NCBI RefSeq assembly: GCF_000143535.2
Contig: NC_037313.1
Span: forward strand, 2,053,501 to 2,117,500
Length of the DNA stretch: 64,000 nt
Reading direction: 5' to 3'
Source of the DNA: Botrytis cinerea B05.10
Taxonomy: Eukaryota; Ascomycota; Leotiomycetes; Helotiales; Sclerotiniaceae
A model generated the notes under the pieces. That model did no database searches. It saw nothing but the letters and a program-made list of their open reading frames with translations, and was not told the DNA's origin. The position numbers and the translations under genes are program-made. Positions 21,745 through 34,100 of the stretch are shown in pieces. Numbering within the stretch: position 1 is the stretch's first letter; every line of letters starts with the position of its first letter.

Positions 21745-24700
21745 AGATAAAATTGTATACACCATTTAGTCGCCTGGTTGCGATAATGATCATGGATGAA
21801 TGAAGGAAGTCTGAGGACTTGGAGTTAGTCATGCGATAATACTTGCATCATATGGATTTGAACTTATTGAGTTAGGTCAGGAGTTTAGTATTTTTTTTTT
21901 TGGAATATCCATTGGGACAGATTGTTTTTTGAGGAAGAATATCACACACGGTTATTCATGGATCGATTTATTTTGGCACAGCTACTCGATGCCGGCCACT
22001 GGTTTTGACGCGTTCTCGCACCGCTTGTAGGATAGAATATATCAGAGGCAAGGACTTCATCTCATTTTGGTAAAAAATTACATGGAAATGATTTACTTAT
22101 CATCAGTAGAGTGTATGTCTGTTATTCTCTCGACTTAATGGATTCAGTATGATTATTCTTAATCCTTAAGGCCCTTCGTGGCTCTCAATTTGCTCTACCG
22201 TGAACTCTTGACTCCCATGATCTTGGCCCAACCAAACTAATGGCGAAACCTCTCTTCTATTGTGAGCCTAGCGAAGCCTAGCCTCGCAATATATACCTTA
22301 GAATATCCTCAGTGATTTAACCGGAAAAGTTCTTGTCGTCCTTTTCTCTTAAGAGAGTGTTTCGGGATCAAGAGGGATCCTTTGTACAGAAGAATGTAAC
22401 ATCACTGCCACATTTTGGCATTGTAAAGAGAAACCTTCTGTGGAACAGTTAACTCAATTTGATCTTAGTACTACCCCCTCGGATCCCTCTATGCAAGTCG
22501 GAGCATGTGGTGTCGTGTTGAATTCAAAGCCTATCTGATGAGCAAGGCTCGGGTTTCATCATCATGCAGAATCAATATACTACTCTGCAGCACCACCTTG
22601 TTTCTACTTTGAAAGGCGAAGTCGCTTCTTGAGCTCATCAAACAGATGAATACAGGATAGCCAATACACGCAGTTGAAGGCAAAATCTTGTCAACCCCTG
22701 GGAAGTCCCAGATCTCATCTCGCTTATGCATGATAATTTGATGTTGATACCCGTTGGAGATGATATCAGATGGCCGAACCAACTTTAATGGGACGACAGC
22801 AAAGTTGTCTCATGTTATCGGAATCTATGCTTAATTCTACCATTTATGTGGGATTACGGACATAAATGTATTCACGAATCTGTCTAAATAATAACGGCCG
22901 TGGTTATACTGTCTATTCAACCATTGAGACAAGCTGTAATCCTACCGAATTTCTGCGGCGAACCTAGAGTAGCTCCACTTTGAAGGATTGTGATGAAAGC
23001 CTAACGCGACTGGCAGACTCAAGTTTCGACTCTCGTTCGCTGACATTACACTCTCTTCTTGTATGTTATGGATAAGATGAACCAGTCTCACGGGAATCAA
23101 AAAGAAGTTTGTATATAGATTGATGAATATCATGAGTACTATTGTTTTAGTCTTCCCTCTTCTACTTCCCGACTCCTTCACTCGTTCGTCGTGCCTGGAG
23201 AAGCTCCCTCGCATGACGATGAAAACTCTTTCACGTTTAATCTCTGTTTCCTTGTTTAGTAGACACATTGTTTTCTTATTTACATATCGAGTATCTGTGC
23301 AAAAACGCATACTGATTATAATGAGCTGGTACCAGTGGAGGTTCTTTTACAGGGTTACCATCAACCGCCATACCAGATGGGATGTACATGGTAGATCTTT
23401 ACAAAACACTGAATAAAGTCAACAAGAATGGTTTTAATTTCATTGGAGTGCTGTTCGTATTTGAGGATGCGAATGCAAATCAAATGGTTGTAAGCGAGTC
23501 GGAAACTACTTCTGTTGTGGAATAGGTGGTCCGAATCACGATTTCTGTCTCTACGATGTCTCAATAGCAGAGATTTACTGTATTGGCTTCGACTTTTAAT
23601 GCATTTACTTTTACGGCGTCTATTCCTCCGATATCTAAGATGAGTGTCTCGAAAAATAAGGAGACTGTTCCTGTGATATCGATGAGGTGTGTACCCAGAG
23701 ATATTGTATATTTGAGACAAAATGCTGATTTTTTGGGAATATAAGCAAATGGATAGCTGGCGTGCCTATCCCACAATTCATGGATTTGGAGAAATCCGAG
23801 ATGCGCCTTGAGGGCAAGAACAAAGAAGCCTTTTTCCAAATGATGCGTGGGATACTTCAATGACGCCCGGAAGACAGGAAAACGGCAAAACAAATGCTTG
23901 AAGAGCCCTGTATTAATGAAATGATAGAATGAACATCTGCAAATCAAGGACAAAGGTAAACTTCTCGGTTTTGACAACGACTTATGCAGAGACTAATATT
24001 GCATTTGTTCCTGCCCAGGACTCCTTCGGGGAGACCTTACATGATCTCCTTAATTGCGGGTCCCATTATTTAGATATACATGTGACTAGAATCTCGGTTC
24101 GACCCGCTTCTCACGGCACCTATCGGCGATCCATGACTTCATAACGCTATTCATAGTGCTGGATTTCCTCAACACCGAGAGCTGCGAATGTAGTAGGGGT
24201 AAAGCTTAGGGTTTAATGGCGGAATATCTACAAAGATAGTGGGACGCCCATCTATTTGAGACAAATAAGACAAATCAAAGCCGATGGTCTGAATTATGAA
24301 GATTAAGAACGCCTGTCTCCAAATGAGTTCATCTATTGATATGTGTAAGCCGCGCAACGGGTACCAGAGGGGTGGATTATTCGTGGATTATCTACAGGTG
24401 CGAATAATTTTTGCGTGGCCTAGATACGAGATAACTCTGTATATCTTAGGAAAAGACATATATCCAGTGCATGGAATTGATATTCATCTCTTAAAGGTTT
24501 ATATCATGTTATATGATTGCATGCATACATATTATTACACAATTAGGCCCCTGTGGTGGAATCTTATACCATACGAATGATGCAGTCTTGCCTTTTTATT
24601 ACTTTATTCAAAAGGCTCATCAATGACAAGAAAATTTCTTCTAAGGATCTACTAGTATCATGTTCTAAGTCCACCAACCTGTCCTATTACATATATATAA

Positions 24701-27700
24701 GCAAGAGGTCTCTCCGACTCTCTTCCTCTTTAGTTCATAATCTTGGATATAGTATGATTCAGTCTTGCTCAAATATACCCCTCAGGCTTACTACGAAACC
24801 TCAAACAATATACCAATAGCATCTTCCAACGCAGTATATGCTTCTTTCAATAAGGTGTGAAACTAACCGGCAATAAGCGTCTCAGACCAAAGAACAGCAA
24901 CTGGATATCTCTCTACCAAAAGTATCTCGGAAAAAGCTAGTACAGCAGACAGGCTGCAGAGTAGATTCTACTGAAAAATCAATAGAGAGAAAACAACTAT
25001 CGTCTTGAACGCTTGGTGAGTTCCACTTCCCCCGAAAAATATCATGATTGATTTTTTCTGACGGTTCGGAGAAGCATGGGAGTGGAGATTAAATGATGGG
25101 ATGTCGATATGCTATCTAATACTGTGGACAATAGCTAACAACAGAGATGGAATGCTCGGATTTGTTGGATTACTCTTTGAATTGATTTATCAAGGAATTA
25201 TCATAATTGCAACTAGGGCACATTGAATAGAGGTCATTCAACTGAAATGAAAAAGCTAAAGAGGAAAGAGATCTTAAGGGATTTTTTTCTTTGATCTTGT
25301 ATATCATAGATTTTGGGTAGTTTAAGATGGTGTTGACTTAAGGTAAGTGTGATGGATAGTTGTGTAGTAAATTACTCTCATGTCCCTTATATTCTATGAT
25401 AGATTCTGTGATATAATCTACTGCAGATTCTATGGTGGAATAAGGTAGGTTCTGTCCATTTGAGTATAGAATCTAAGGGGCATGGGAGTAACTTGTCAAT
25501 AGTTATATGCTTTGCAAAGGCATTTAACATTCGCCTCCAGGCGCCCAAAACGTAAGTGGCCAGGAAATAGATAAGTTAGCTTCAGAGCTTATGAAGACTA
25601 CTCAGTTGCAAACCGTACTTCTAGACGTGAAGGATTTCTCTGCCAAAGGAGTTACTCTTCAAGGTTTAGTTTCTTTGACTATGAAATATCACCATGAGAT
25701 CAGATAAAAGTCCTTTGATCTCGTGAGAAATACTCATTACTTAGTTTGTCTTCTTTCGGTCCCCCTATTTGCTGTACTTGGTAATACTATTTTGTTTTAG
25801 CGCCTACGAGAAATCCATCGTGCTGAGATTTTTGCAGAAGGGGTTTGTATAGCATAAGGGTTGTAGGTTTTGATATTAGGTCTTGTAGGGTTGTGTGGAA
25901 ATACATAGCCTTCTTCGTTGCATTGGTATTGTATAATAGGACAAGCTATTTTACAGACACTATAGAAAGAGTGCGCGTTCCTTCCCGTTCCCCAGTAAAA
26001 GAACCTCACGGGAAAGAGAGACAGAAAGGGAAACTCAACCCGCCTCACAGGCTCCAAGATAGCGTACACAAGCCGCACCCGTACCTTTTAGACAAAGTTA
26101 CTCAAGCCAGAGCGTAAGTTAATTTTCTCAGCATACATAGCCAAGATCCAGAACTTCGATCTGTAGATGTGAATGATTTAACGAGGTCTGGATCTGATAG
26201 TTCTCTTCGATGTCCCAGAAAATTTTGAATGAGAGAGATACTAATAAGCCCTTCGTAGCTTATTTTCTCGTTGATCTTCTAGTCAAAATTAGCGGTGCGC
26301 CCAGAATACTTGCCGTTGACATGGACCAGGTGAAGTCAGGAATGCTAGCATGTAATTACTTCGCGCGGGACATAATATTATACACTATATAATACAAGAG
26401 TAAAGTAGTTGATTAGTGATACATTTAAATCAGACTTTAGTGTGTTTAACCCACAGTCAATTTATAATATACGCCCGACCTAATCAAGCCAAATAGTGGA
26501 ATGACCATCAGATGTTTGAGTTAGCTACATGGACCCTCCCCAGATTCACTATACCGGAGATGCCATCCAATGAATTGAACATCAAGCGGCACACATTTCT
26601 ACAAGATGGTCGTGAAATAGGAACTAAACCTCTTGCAAACGGAGGGCTCAAAAAGTGGTGCTTGATCAAGAAAGTATAAATGAATCCACAATATCACCTC
26701 TCGGAACATGCCATCCTACTGTACCCCTAAAGAATGACTGACGGATAACCCTATTGGTTGAATAATTCATCTGATAAACACAAACCACGCCATTGATATC
26801 AGTTTAAATTTCTATTTCCTACTCATTCATTGTTAAGTGATTTGATTTATGTGACGGGTGAGAACACCGGCGGCCGATAGTGTCGGTTCATCAGACTAGA
26901 CAATACCTACCTGCCTGGCTCAACCGACTAAGAGATCAATTCCTCTTCTTGTATTATCTTCTTGTGCATGGTTATATTCCATACCTGAAATTTCCATACT
27001 GCCAATTAAGTACCTCCACATCAATGCGCCTCAAAACTTAAGCCTCGCCGTCACGATTCAACCCCTTAGTCTGGCTCTCGGCTAGCTTCCTAACCTCCTA
27101 GCCTTCCCCCGCACCCTTAGTTTCCACATGTTTTGTCGTCACCCGCTACCAACCAACGCTTAATTCCGCAAAACTGTAAATCAAAAACTTTAACCTTCTA
27201 GATTCCAAATACCGGGCGTTGGGAAAACCGCCGTTTTATTGCTTCATGAAGATTGAGATTCCCTGATGGTTAAATTGATCGTGGCTTGCATCGATTATGG
27301 ATGTGGCTAGGTAGGTAGTGAAGCCAGTCAGGTGTGGGTTGGTGGCGGACAAATAAACAATGCTTGGAAATCTGTATCTACCAAAGAAGAAGCTTAACGT
27401 TATATTGAAGATTATTTCGCGGCGATGGTTGAATTTGTCACTTCTGTGAGTGAGTCACTAGGACAGATGCGAAAACTACTAATCACAGTATCGAAAAACT
27501 TCCTCATATTAAGAATTACGTTTTCGAACCTCCAGTATCTAGTAGGGGGCATTTGGAGAGATGTTCTTCGTTTTCTACATCGTTGGATATCGAATTGGGA
27601 TTGATTGTGGGTGAATAATTGGATTTGAATGGTAATGGAGAGTTGAGGTGAATTGGGGAGGAGAAATTTGGTATCTTTTTCTTGTATAAATTATCCTATC

Positions 27701-28453
27701 CAGATACCGAGTAGCTTGAGTACCAATCTTGGTCAAACAGAAATGAAAAAGCAACACAAATCGCATTCTGCATCTGATCAATGATTGCGAATTCGACGCT
27801 GCGGAATTCCTAAATGGGAATATTCCGTGAAGTGCACAATTGAAGCTTTGTAGACCACCGGCAGACAGATCCAGATACTGATAGAAGGACACTTCTCAAC
27901 TCCCAGGTTTTGGTAACTGGTCCATCCTTCAATTGTTTAGGCTTAGAGTGCAGATTTCAATTGTTGAACCAATGATATATCATTAATGTCAGTTTTCAAA
28001 CTATTCGATCTGATCTCATCTGATCTTTCCAGAGATGTCGCCGTCAGGACAGTCCGTGCCCAAACTGGTGGCCCTGCCGATCCTTTTAGAGCAAACCACC
28101 AAGCCATCTAGATCTAGTCCATGCCACACGCCTCAGTAAAGTCTGCAAAGTAAGTAGACAATTGAATTAATTGTGATATTATTTAATTTTTAGTTTCTCC
28201 TAGATAATATTCCTATAATATTCTATTGTGAGATGACATTACAATCTAATCTCGTCTTTATCCTATTTTCGTACAATATACGTTAAGTATTACTCGGTAT
28301 CCAAACTCCCCTCATGTACAATAAGATGTAGAGTAAATAGATTACTAGATAGCAACTATCAAGCCCTATTGCTCATCCCATATATTAAATTAACGCCATA
28401 TAAAATCATCAACACATACATTCCGCTTTCCCACTACCCCGCCAAACCATATC
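21745..28453. other. AT-rich gene desert
   Basis: About 6.7 kb in which I can support no intact gene. Frames are short and scattered over all phases, and A/T runs and TA steps are frequent, as in RIP-decayed repeats of ascomycetes (impression, not computed). A possible LTR remnant lies at 25.3-25.7 kb. The stretch 22531-22782 (minus) is an 83-codon frame without recognisable features. Confidence 0.55.
25331..25680 (+). mobile_element. Possible LTR-retroelement remnant (solo LTR plus gag-like fragment)
   Basis: A 199-bp segment (25331-25529) begins TGTTGA and ends TTAACA, the short inverted ends expected of an LTR. It is followed about 30 bp later by a frame reading GQEIDKLASELMKTTQLQ onward that has no ATG and soon ends at a TAA. 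No second LTR or polymerase frame was found in the window, and no target-site duplication was confirmed. The identification is tentative. Confidence 0.25.
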
Positions 28454-31104
28454 TTAGATATCGATAAAAAACGCCCCCACAAAAACCATGCATGTAAATG
28501 CTGTTAATAAAGTATATTGAAACTCGTGAAAGAAAGTCGTCTTTGCGTATCTCGCTTTCTTCCACTCTTCCTTTGGTCTTGCAATCTGTGTCTTGTCGTC
28601 GCGATCCAAGAGTTCTTCTCTGTCTGGCATCGTTGGTGGCCAAATGGCGTAGCGGATTGGCTCGAAACAAGCTGTGAGACACATCATCCAGAGCATTGGT
28701 GGCCAGAAGGCATGGGTAAGGAGGTATACGAGCTTTTTCTTCAAAGTATTGTTTTCAGAATCGAGAGCGAGGCCGCGGACAGTACTGTAGGTGACCGCTG
28801 CGACGACGAAGAGAATATAGAGGAGATGCATGTAGCATTGACAATCCCAAATAATGACCCAGAGACGTCTGAAGACTCCTGCGCGCGTACGTGGATCGCG
28901 CTCATTGATGTCACTTTTCTGACTACCGGAACTGGAGAAGGCCATTGGTTTTCCACCGAGCCAGGAAGGGAGCAAAAAGGAGAAAATAATGGTTTTGGCG
29001 TGGAAAGGAGCCATCCATAATTGAGCACCAGAATCGCGTTGAGCTAAACGATATCCAGAGGGAAGGTAGGTGACCCATTCGTTGAGACGTGTAAGCACGA
29101 GTTGGATGAAGCATAATCTGATTTGCCATTTCAATTGAGTTTCGGTGTTGTAGGCTACTAGTTGACCACCGGAAATAAGAACGATAGGGATGGTGAGGAG
29201 AGCGATGCAGAGGAAGATTTTGAAAAATGCGTCAATGGCGAAGACGAATGCAGAGAGACGAGCGAAAAAGCTCATGCCTTTTACTAGATCTCCAAATAGA
29301 CAGAATTTTAATTTGAGCGCAGTTTGCAACGTTCCAAGCGTCCATCTTGTGCGTTGTTTGAGATGACCAGTAATGGTGTCGGGAACGGTACCGAATTGTA
29401 GGGCTTCGTGACAAAACGCGGTTTTCCAACCGGCTCCGAGAAGGAGGGATGAGGTAAAGGTATCTTCAGCAAGGGAGCCCACTGGCCAGCCTCCAATATC
29501 ATCGAGGGCGGCACGACGGATGGCATAACCGGATCCAGTACACCATGCTACTCCGTTGGCATCCTTGGTAGGTTCCATGACGTGAACGAAGGCATCGAGG
29601 GATTGACAAAGAGGATCATTTTGAGGAACGTTGTAGAAAAGCTGGTTGGATTGTTAGTTCTCCATCCCTAAGCTTCCCGAATAATATCAAAGAAAAAAGC
29701 GTACCTGAGGTGGGCAAACAAGAGCCATCTTATCATCGATGACCATATGAGCAATAATAGCTCTCAACCAATCTTCCTCTGGAATCATGTCCGCATCCAA
29801 AGCTGCAATATACTCGGCTTCGCCTCCTTCCAAATCGACAACGAAATTGGTTCCGCCTGTAAGGTTACCAGCTTTGAAATGATGTGGAACACCCTTGATC
29901 TTGATACGGGCATGATAATAGACATTAGGATATTCGAGCGAGAGATCGTTGACAGCCTTTTCTAATTCGGGATCTTTTCCATCATCGAGAACGACAACGC
30001 GGAAACGGTCTTGAGGGTACTATGGACTTTATTAGTATTTGCGTGGGGGGAAGGATATTCAAAAATTGGAGACTTACATCGCCAGCAGCAGCAGCTCGGG
30101 TTGTGTCAAGAACAACATCTACATCTTCACCACAGCACGTAACGAAAACATCGACAGTAGGTACTTCTTCACCACGAAGACGAAGCTTTGGTCGTGAACG
30201 ACCGCGAATAGATAGCATCTGATAAAGTTGGTGGAGTAGTGCGGGACCTATTTGACGTAAGTTTGTGATCTTCTTGGCAAATCTTGGCAGGAGAGTAAAT
30301 TTTCGGGAGTTGCGATAAGCGGAAGGATTTTTACGTGATGGAAGCTGGGTATTTTCCGACTCCAACAACATACGCTGAGGACGGGAAAATGGAAGAATTG
30401 GTAAAACACAAATACTTACAAGCAACGCAACCTTCGGCTGCAATAAAAAGCCATGCCATGATATATACCTTGTCGTATGCTTTTTGAACATCTACAATGC
30501 AAATGATACGGTATGCGTAGTAGAGGAAGTATGAACCACAGGCTAGCAATGTGAAGAGTGGTGACAATCGATACATGTTTCTTTTCCAAGGAGGAAGGAA
30601 AATTTCGTCATCGTGCTTGTGTAGTGTTTCGATTTGATAGACGGAAGTATCAAATCGCTTGTCGAAGGTATTGAAATGTCTGACTTTTCTAGCAGTGGCT
30701 GGATCTTCCTTCTTGAATTCTTCATAACTGATACTTTCATCTTGCAAGGCTGGTGTCGGACATGCTGTTGCTCCATCGTAAGATGAGGTATCGGAGAAAG
30801 AGCGGCCATGGTTAAAGGCGTTTAATGAATGACCGTATGCTGGACTAGGTGTTGAAGGGCCAGGTGTCGACGAGCCAGGTAATAGAGTTGCTGAGCTATA
30901 ATTGTTGTTTATTAAGTTTATATTCGATGATGATCGCAGGGTACCGGGTCGACTGTTTTGAATGGTGTCTAAAGAGGTGACTGATTCATTGTTATGAAAT
31001 TCACCCCATCTTGCTGCTGTAGGTGATGGTGGTTGAGGGAGAGCTTGAAATTCTCCGCGGTCATCACCATCACTGTGAGCCGCTGTGGGAGGAAACTGTA
31101 TCAT
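28454..31104 (-). CDS. GT2: Membrane family-2 glycosyltransferase (cellulose-synthase-like, fungal GT2 type)
   Basis: Four-exon model on the minus strand: 31104-30420, 30247-30078, 30019-29705, 29641-28454; 785 residues. All processive GT2 signatures are present in order: Asp297-Asp298-Gly (VVVLDDG), Asp360-x-Asp362 (LDADM), Asp450 (LAEDTF), and QRTRW at 486-490 (the Q-x-x-R-W motif). A Ser/Pro-rich N-terminal region precedes two TM segments (LSPLFTLLACGSYFLYYAY and VYIMAWLFIAAEG), and several more TMs follow the QxxRW motif (IFLCIALLTIPIVLI, TIIFSFLLPSWL, MHLLYILFVVAAVTY, TAFTCMVFVGAFF). The architecture matches the ascomycete GT2 described as needed for hyphal extension on solid surfaces in Zymoseptoria and Fusarium (established knowledge). 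It should use a UDP-sugar to make an extracellular polysaccharide not yet defined. It is not a classical chitin synthase. The first intron is long (172 nt); its acceptor was chosen because it joins the frame to PALLHQLYQM. Confidence 0.9.
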
Positions 31105-34100
31105 CCCGAATTATGCTTCCACGAAATATCGAGTTGACGAATGAATAAAAGAGGAGGAAACTCAAAGTTCGGAAAGTGTCTGTGAAAATGAGGTCAATTG
31201 ACCGTTTTAATATGGAACCAAAAAATATGATGAGGAAAACGAATGAACCCTAAAGAATAAGACACTTGTAGGTATCGCCTGATTCTTAAAGAGATGGAGA
31301 TTCCGAATGCACGATATTTTTGAGACCAAAATAGTACAAGATACGAAGTGGATGTCAGTGACAAACGTACATGTCCCTGTCAAAGCCTCGAACCCTGAGT
31401 GATAATGGTAAAAAATATTGGATAACATCTTTACAAGGCTTCATGGGACCACTTATACTGTTAAAATATGGTTCCAGCGGAGAACACGTTGATTGGAGAG
31501 ATGTTTTTGAGATACCTCGAGATCTCAAGTCACTGCCAAGATATTGTGTGGGATGTTACTACTTAGTAATTTGAGCTCTTCTTTGAGGAACTTTCCCACT
31601 GGCTTTACTTATTTTGAACTAGTGCATTATAGGCTATGCTTTAGCATTTGTATTATTTGAATTATAGAATTCCAAGATCTAGATTTAAATCTTTTAATCA
31701 ATTGATCATGAGCTATGATAATTATTGGCATTTAAGTTCATCAGACGTATTTGACAAGGCTTAGATATAGCATCTAGAATTTAAACAATCGAGCTGAATG
31801 CACTTGTTAGCTTCAATCGTGACAATAAAATTTACTAGCATTACTCGCTGGTAGAATTGGTTATGCAAATAAAAAACGCTGCAAGAAATTCACGGAGTTC
31901 CTATGTTGCGGACTGAAAAAATCAGAATTGCTACCCAAAATGGTTCAAATTGTGTGGATGTTGAAGTGCTTGGTGTTCAATTGCTATTTCAGCCATCCTC
32001 CAACGAAAGAAGCAAGCTAAACCAATATTCTCTGCTTGGATTTGAACTGCAAGTGGTGCAGATCAGCCATTCAGGGTATTGTAGACACCTTCAACTGTTC
32101 GTCTAAAAACAGAAACGATGTAGAGACTCGTGTAAACCAACACATTTGTATGGATCTGGCAGTCATCTAAGCAAACGCCGACAGCATGACTGGGTATAGC
32201 ATCCAGGTTTATGGTGTTGCTAACATGGAAGTACAAGGAGAGCTCTAGATGACTGCTCCACTATCTATATGATGCAGCAATATTCGAGTATGTAGCTGGA
32301 AGACGGGACAAAGCTTACTAAATTGGAAAACGCAACAAGGGAGAGCGAGCCACTTTTGGACCCACTTCAACGCAAACATCCACGCAATGTGCTTCTACAT
32401 CGTAGTTCTCAGCATTGGGGCTATATAAATTTGGCGAGAACCCCCACGGAAAATTGCCGTATTACTGCAGACCATATTGAACAAAGTATGATCATGGCTA
32501 AGATACCCTACCACAATCGATATTTCGAAGTATACCTATATTGAACAGAATTTTCATCTGAACTTATTAGTGCAAATGTTTCATCTTAGTGACCGGTACA
32601 GGAGTGGTTGGAAAGGAAGACCTTGCTTCTAGACAGTTCAAGTGGATATCACGGAAGCCGCCGTGGAATATCTTTAACGCTCACAAGGTACTGTCCTGAC
32701 GCTATAAACGACAACAGTTGTGGAAGTTGCTTGCAGTAGTGTGTGTGAGGTTGTCCCAGTTTGGGGCATTGGGGATCAAGATAAGAAAGAAATTCACAGG
32801 AAGACCTTGTAACAAGATACGAGGTAGATATGGGGCGGATAAGACGGTTGGTCTCCATAACGATTCTGTGAACCAAGAGAGTGGGTTATAAGAAACCCAC
32901 TCAGCAGCACAAACGACACCTGATATCCATATCCTAGATATTCGGAAACTTTTCCCAACAGCCATAGCTGGGCCGATATAATCAGATATGCTTCATGCCC
33001 GGGCACTAACCCATGATTTCATCAAAGCTCATTTGTGTCTTACTCGACAAAGAAAATTTACATCGGAGCTTTTGCGATAATGAGAGACAATTCTCCTCTT
33101 TTAGATCGAGGAAACCCAAAGTGGATGCTGGAGATAGTGGAGGGTCCCCTTAATAAAACTATGAAAACGGCATTGATTCGTAATCGATGTCAACTTCAAC
33201 GATGAGATTGGACGAACTCCTATCAACGCCTCATTTGTTTTTTTCCAAAGGAGGGTTACAAGCTTTATCATGAAAGGCTCGTTTGTTTTCATCGTAAAGA
33301 AACCGAATGTGGTGCTAAGCTGTGACGACGCGTGGAACATGCATGGTTTGAAGTGGAGATGTTTTTTGGGGGGGCGAGTTGGGAATCGTATGAATCGTAC
33401 TTGGTGCTTGGAGACCTCAGATCTTAGAGAAATGGATTTTTCTATGAACCTTAATCTTATGAATGCAGTGGGTCTTACTGGGAAGCATCGTATGGACGAC
33501 ACGTCTCTTTACCTTGAACCTTGAGGATCGAACGATTTATATAAAGGAGTCCAAAGTACAGGACAGCAGATGAAGTAAAATAAAGTACGAAACAGAATAT
33601 CGGGAATCGGGATATGAAAAAGATTTGCTCACTGGTGGTTGGTGGTTGTTAGTTCCTGATTACATAATATTCTGCTGCGCCTCACTTGCTGGGTATCCAA
33701 GGTCAATGCAGCCAACCGGCTTGGCTGTCTTTCCTTGCCCTTCTTTCAACGGTCAGGAGTCATTAGTTGGAATCCAGTACCGGCATTTGAGATCATTACG
33801 ATATACATACGTATTGTTCATTATCCAGGCGAATTCGCATAATTCTTAACAAGTCGTATCCAGTTGGTTCGTGAAGTGCCCCCCAGCTTCGCTACCATTG
33901 ATTCCGCTCCGCCCGACCAAGGAAGATACAATGCTTTACTCCGTAATGTCGTCAGAATTAATCAATTCACATAGAAATTTTCCGCTAAGCTTCTCTTTCT
34001 AGCATATCCTTGCCGACTGTTCCGAATAGATTTCTTAAATTAGAACCTAATGACACTATGTTAAGGTTAACGAAGTAAGGTTTTTTTTATACCGGCATTC

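Noticed and set aside
22531..22782. 83-codon minus-strand frame in the desert
   Set aside because: No ATG start, no splice partner and no recognised family.
23561..23977. 138-codon minus-strand frame
   Set aside because: Isolated in AT-rich DNA, hydrophobic mixed sequence without motifs; kept out for lack of support.
28454..31104. Classical chitin synthase
   Set aside because: Has QRTRW and DDG motifs but lacks the chitin-synthase QRRRW core and N-terminal domain; fits the fungal GT2 type better.
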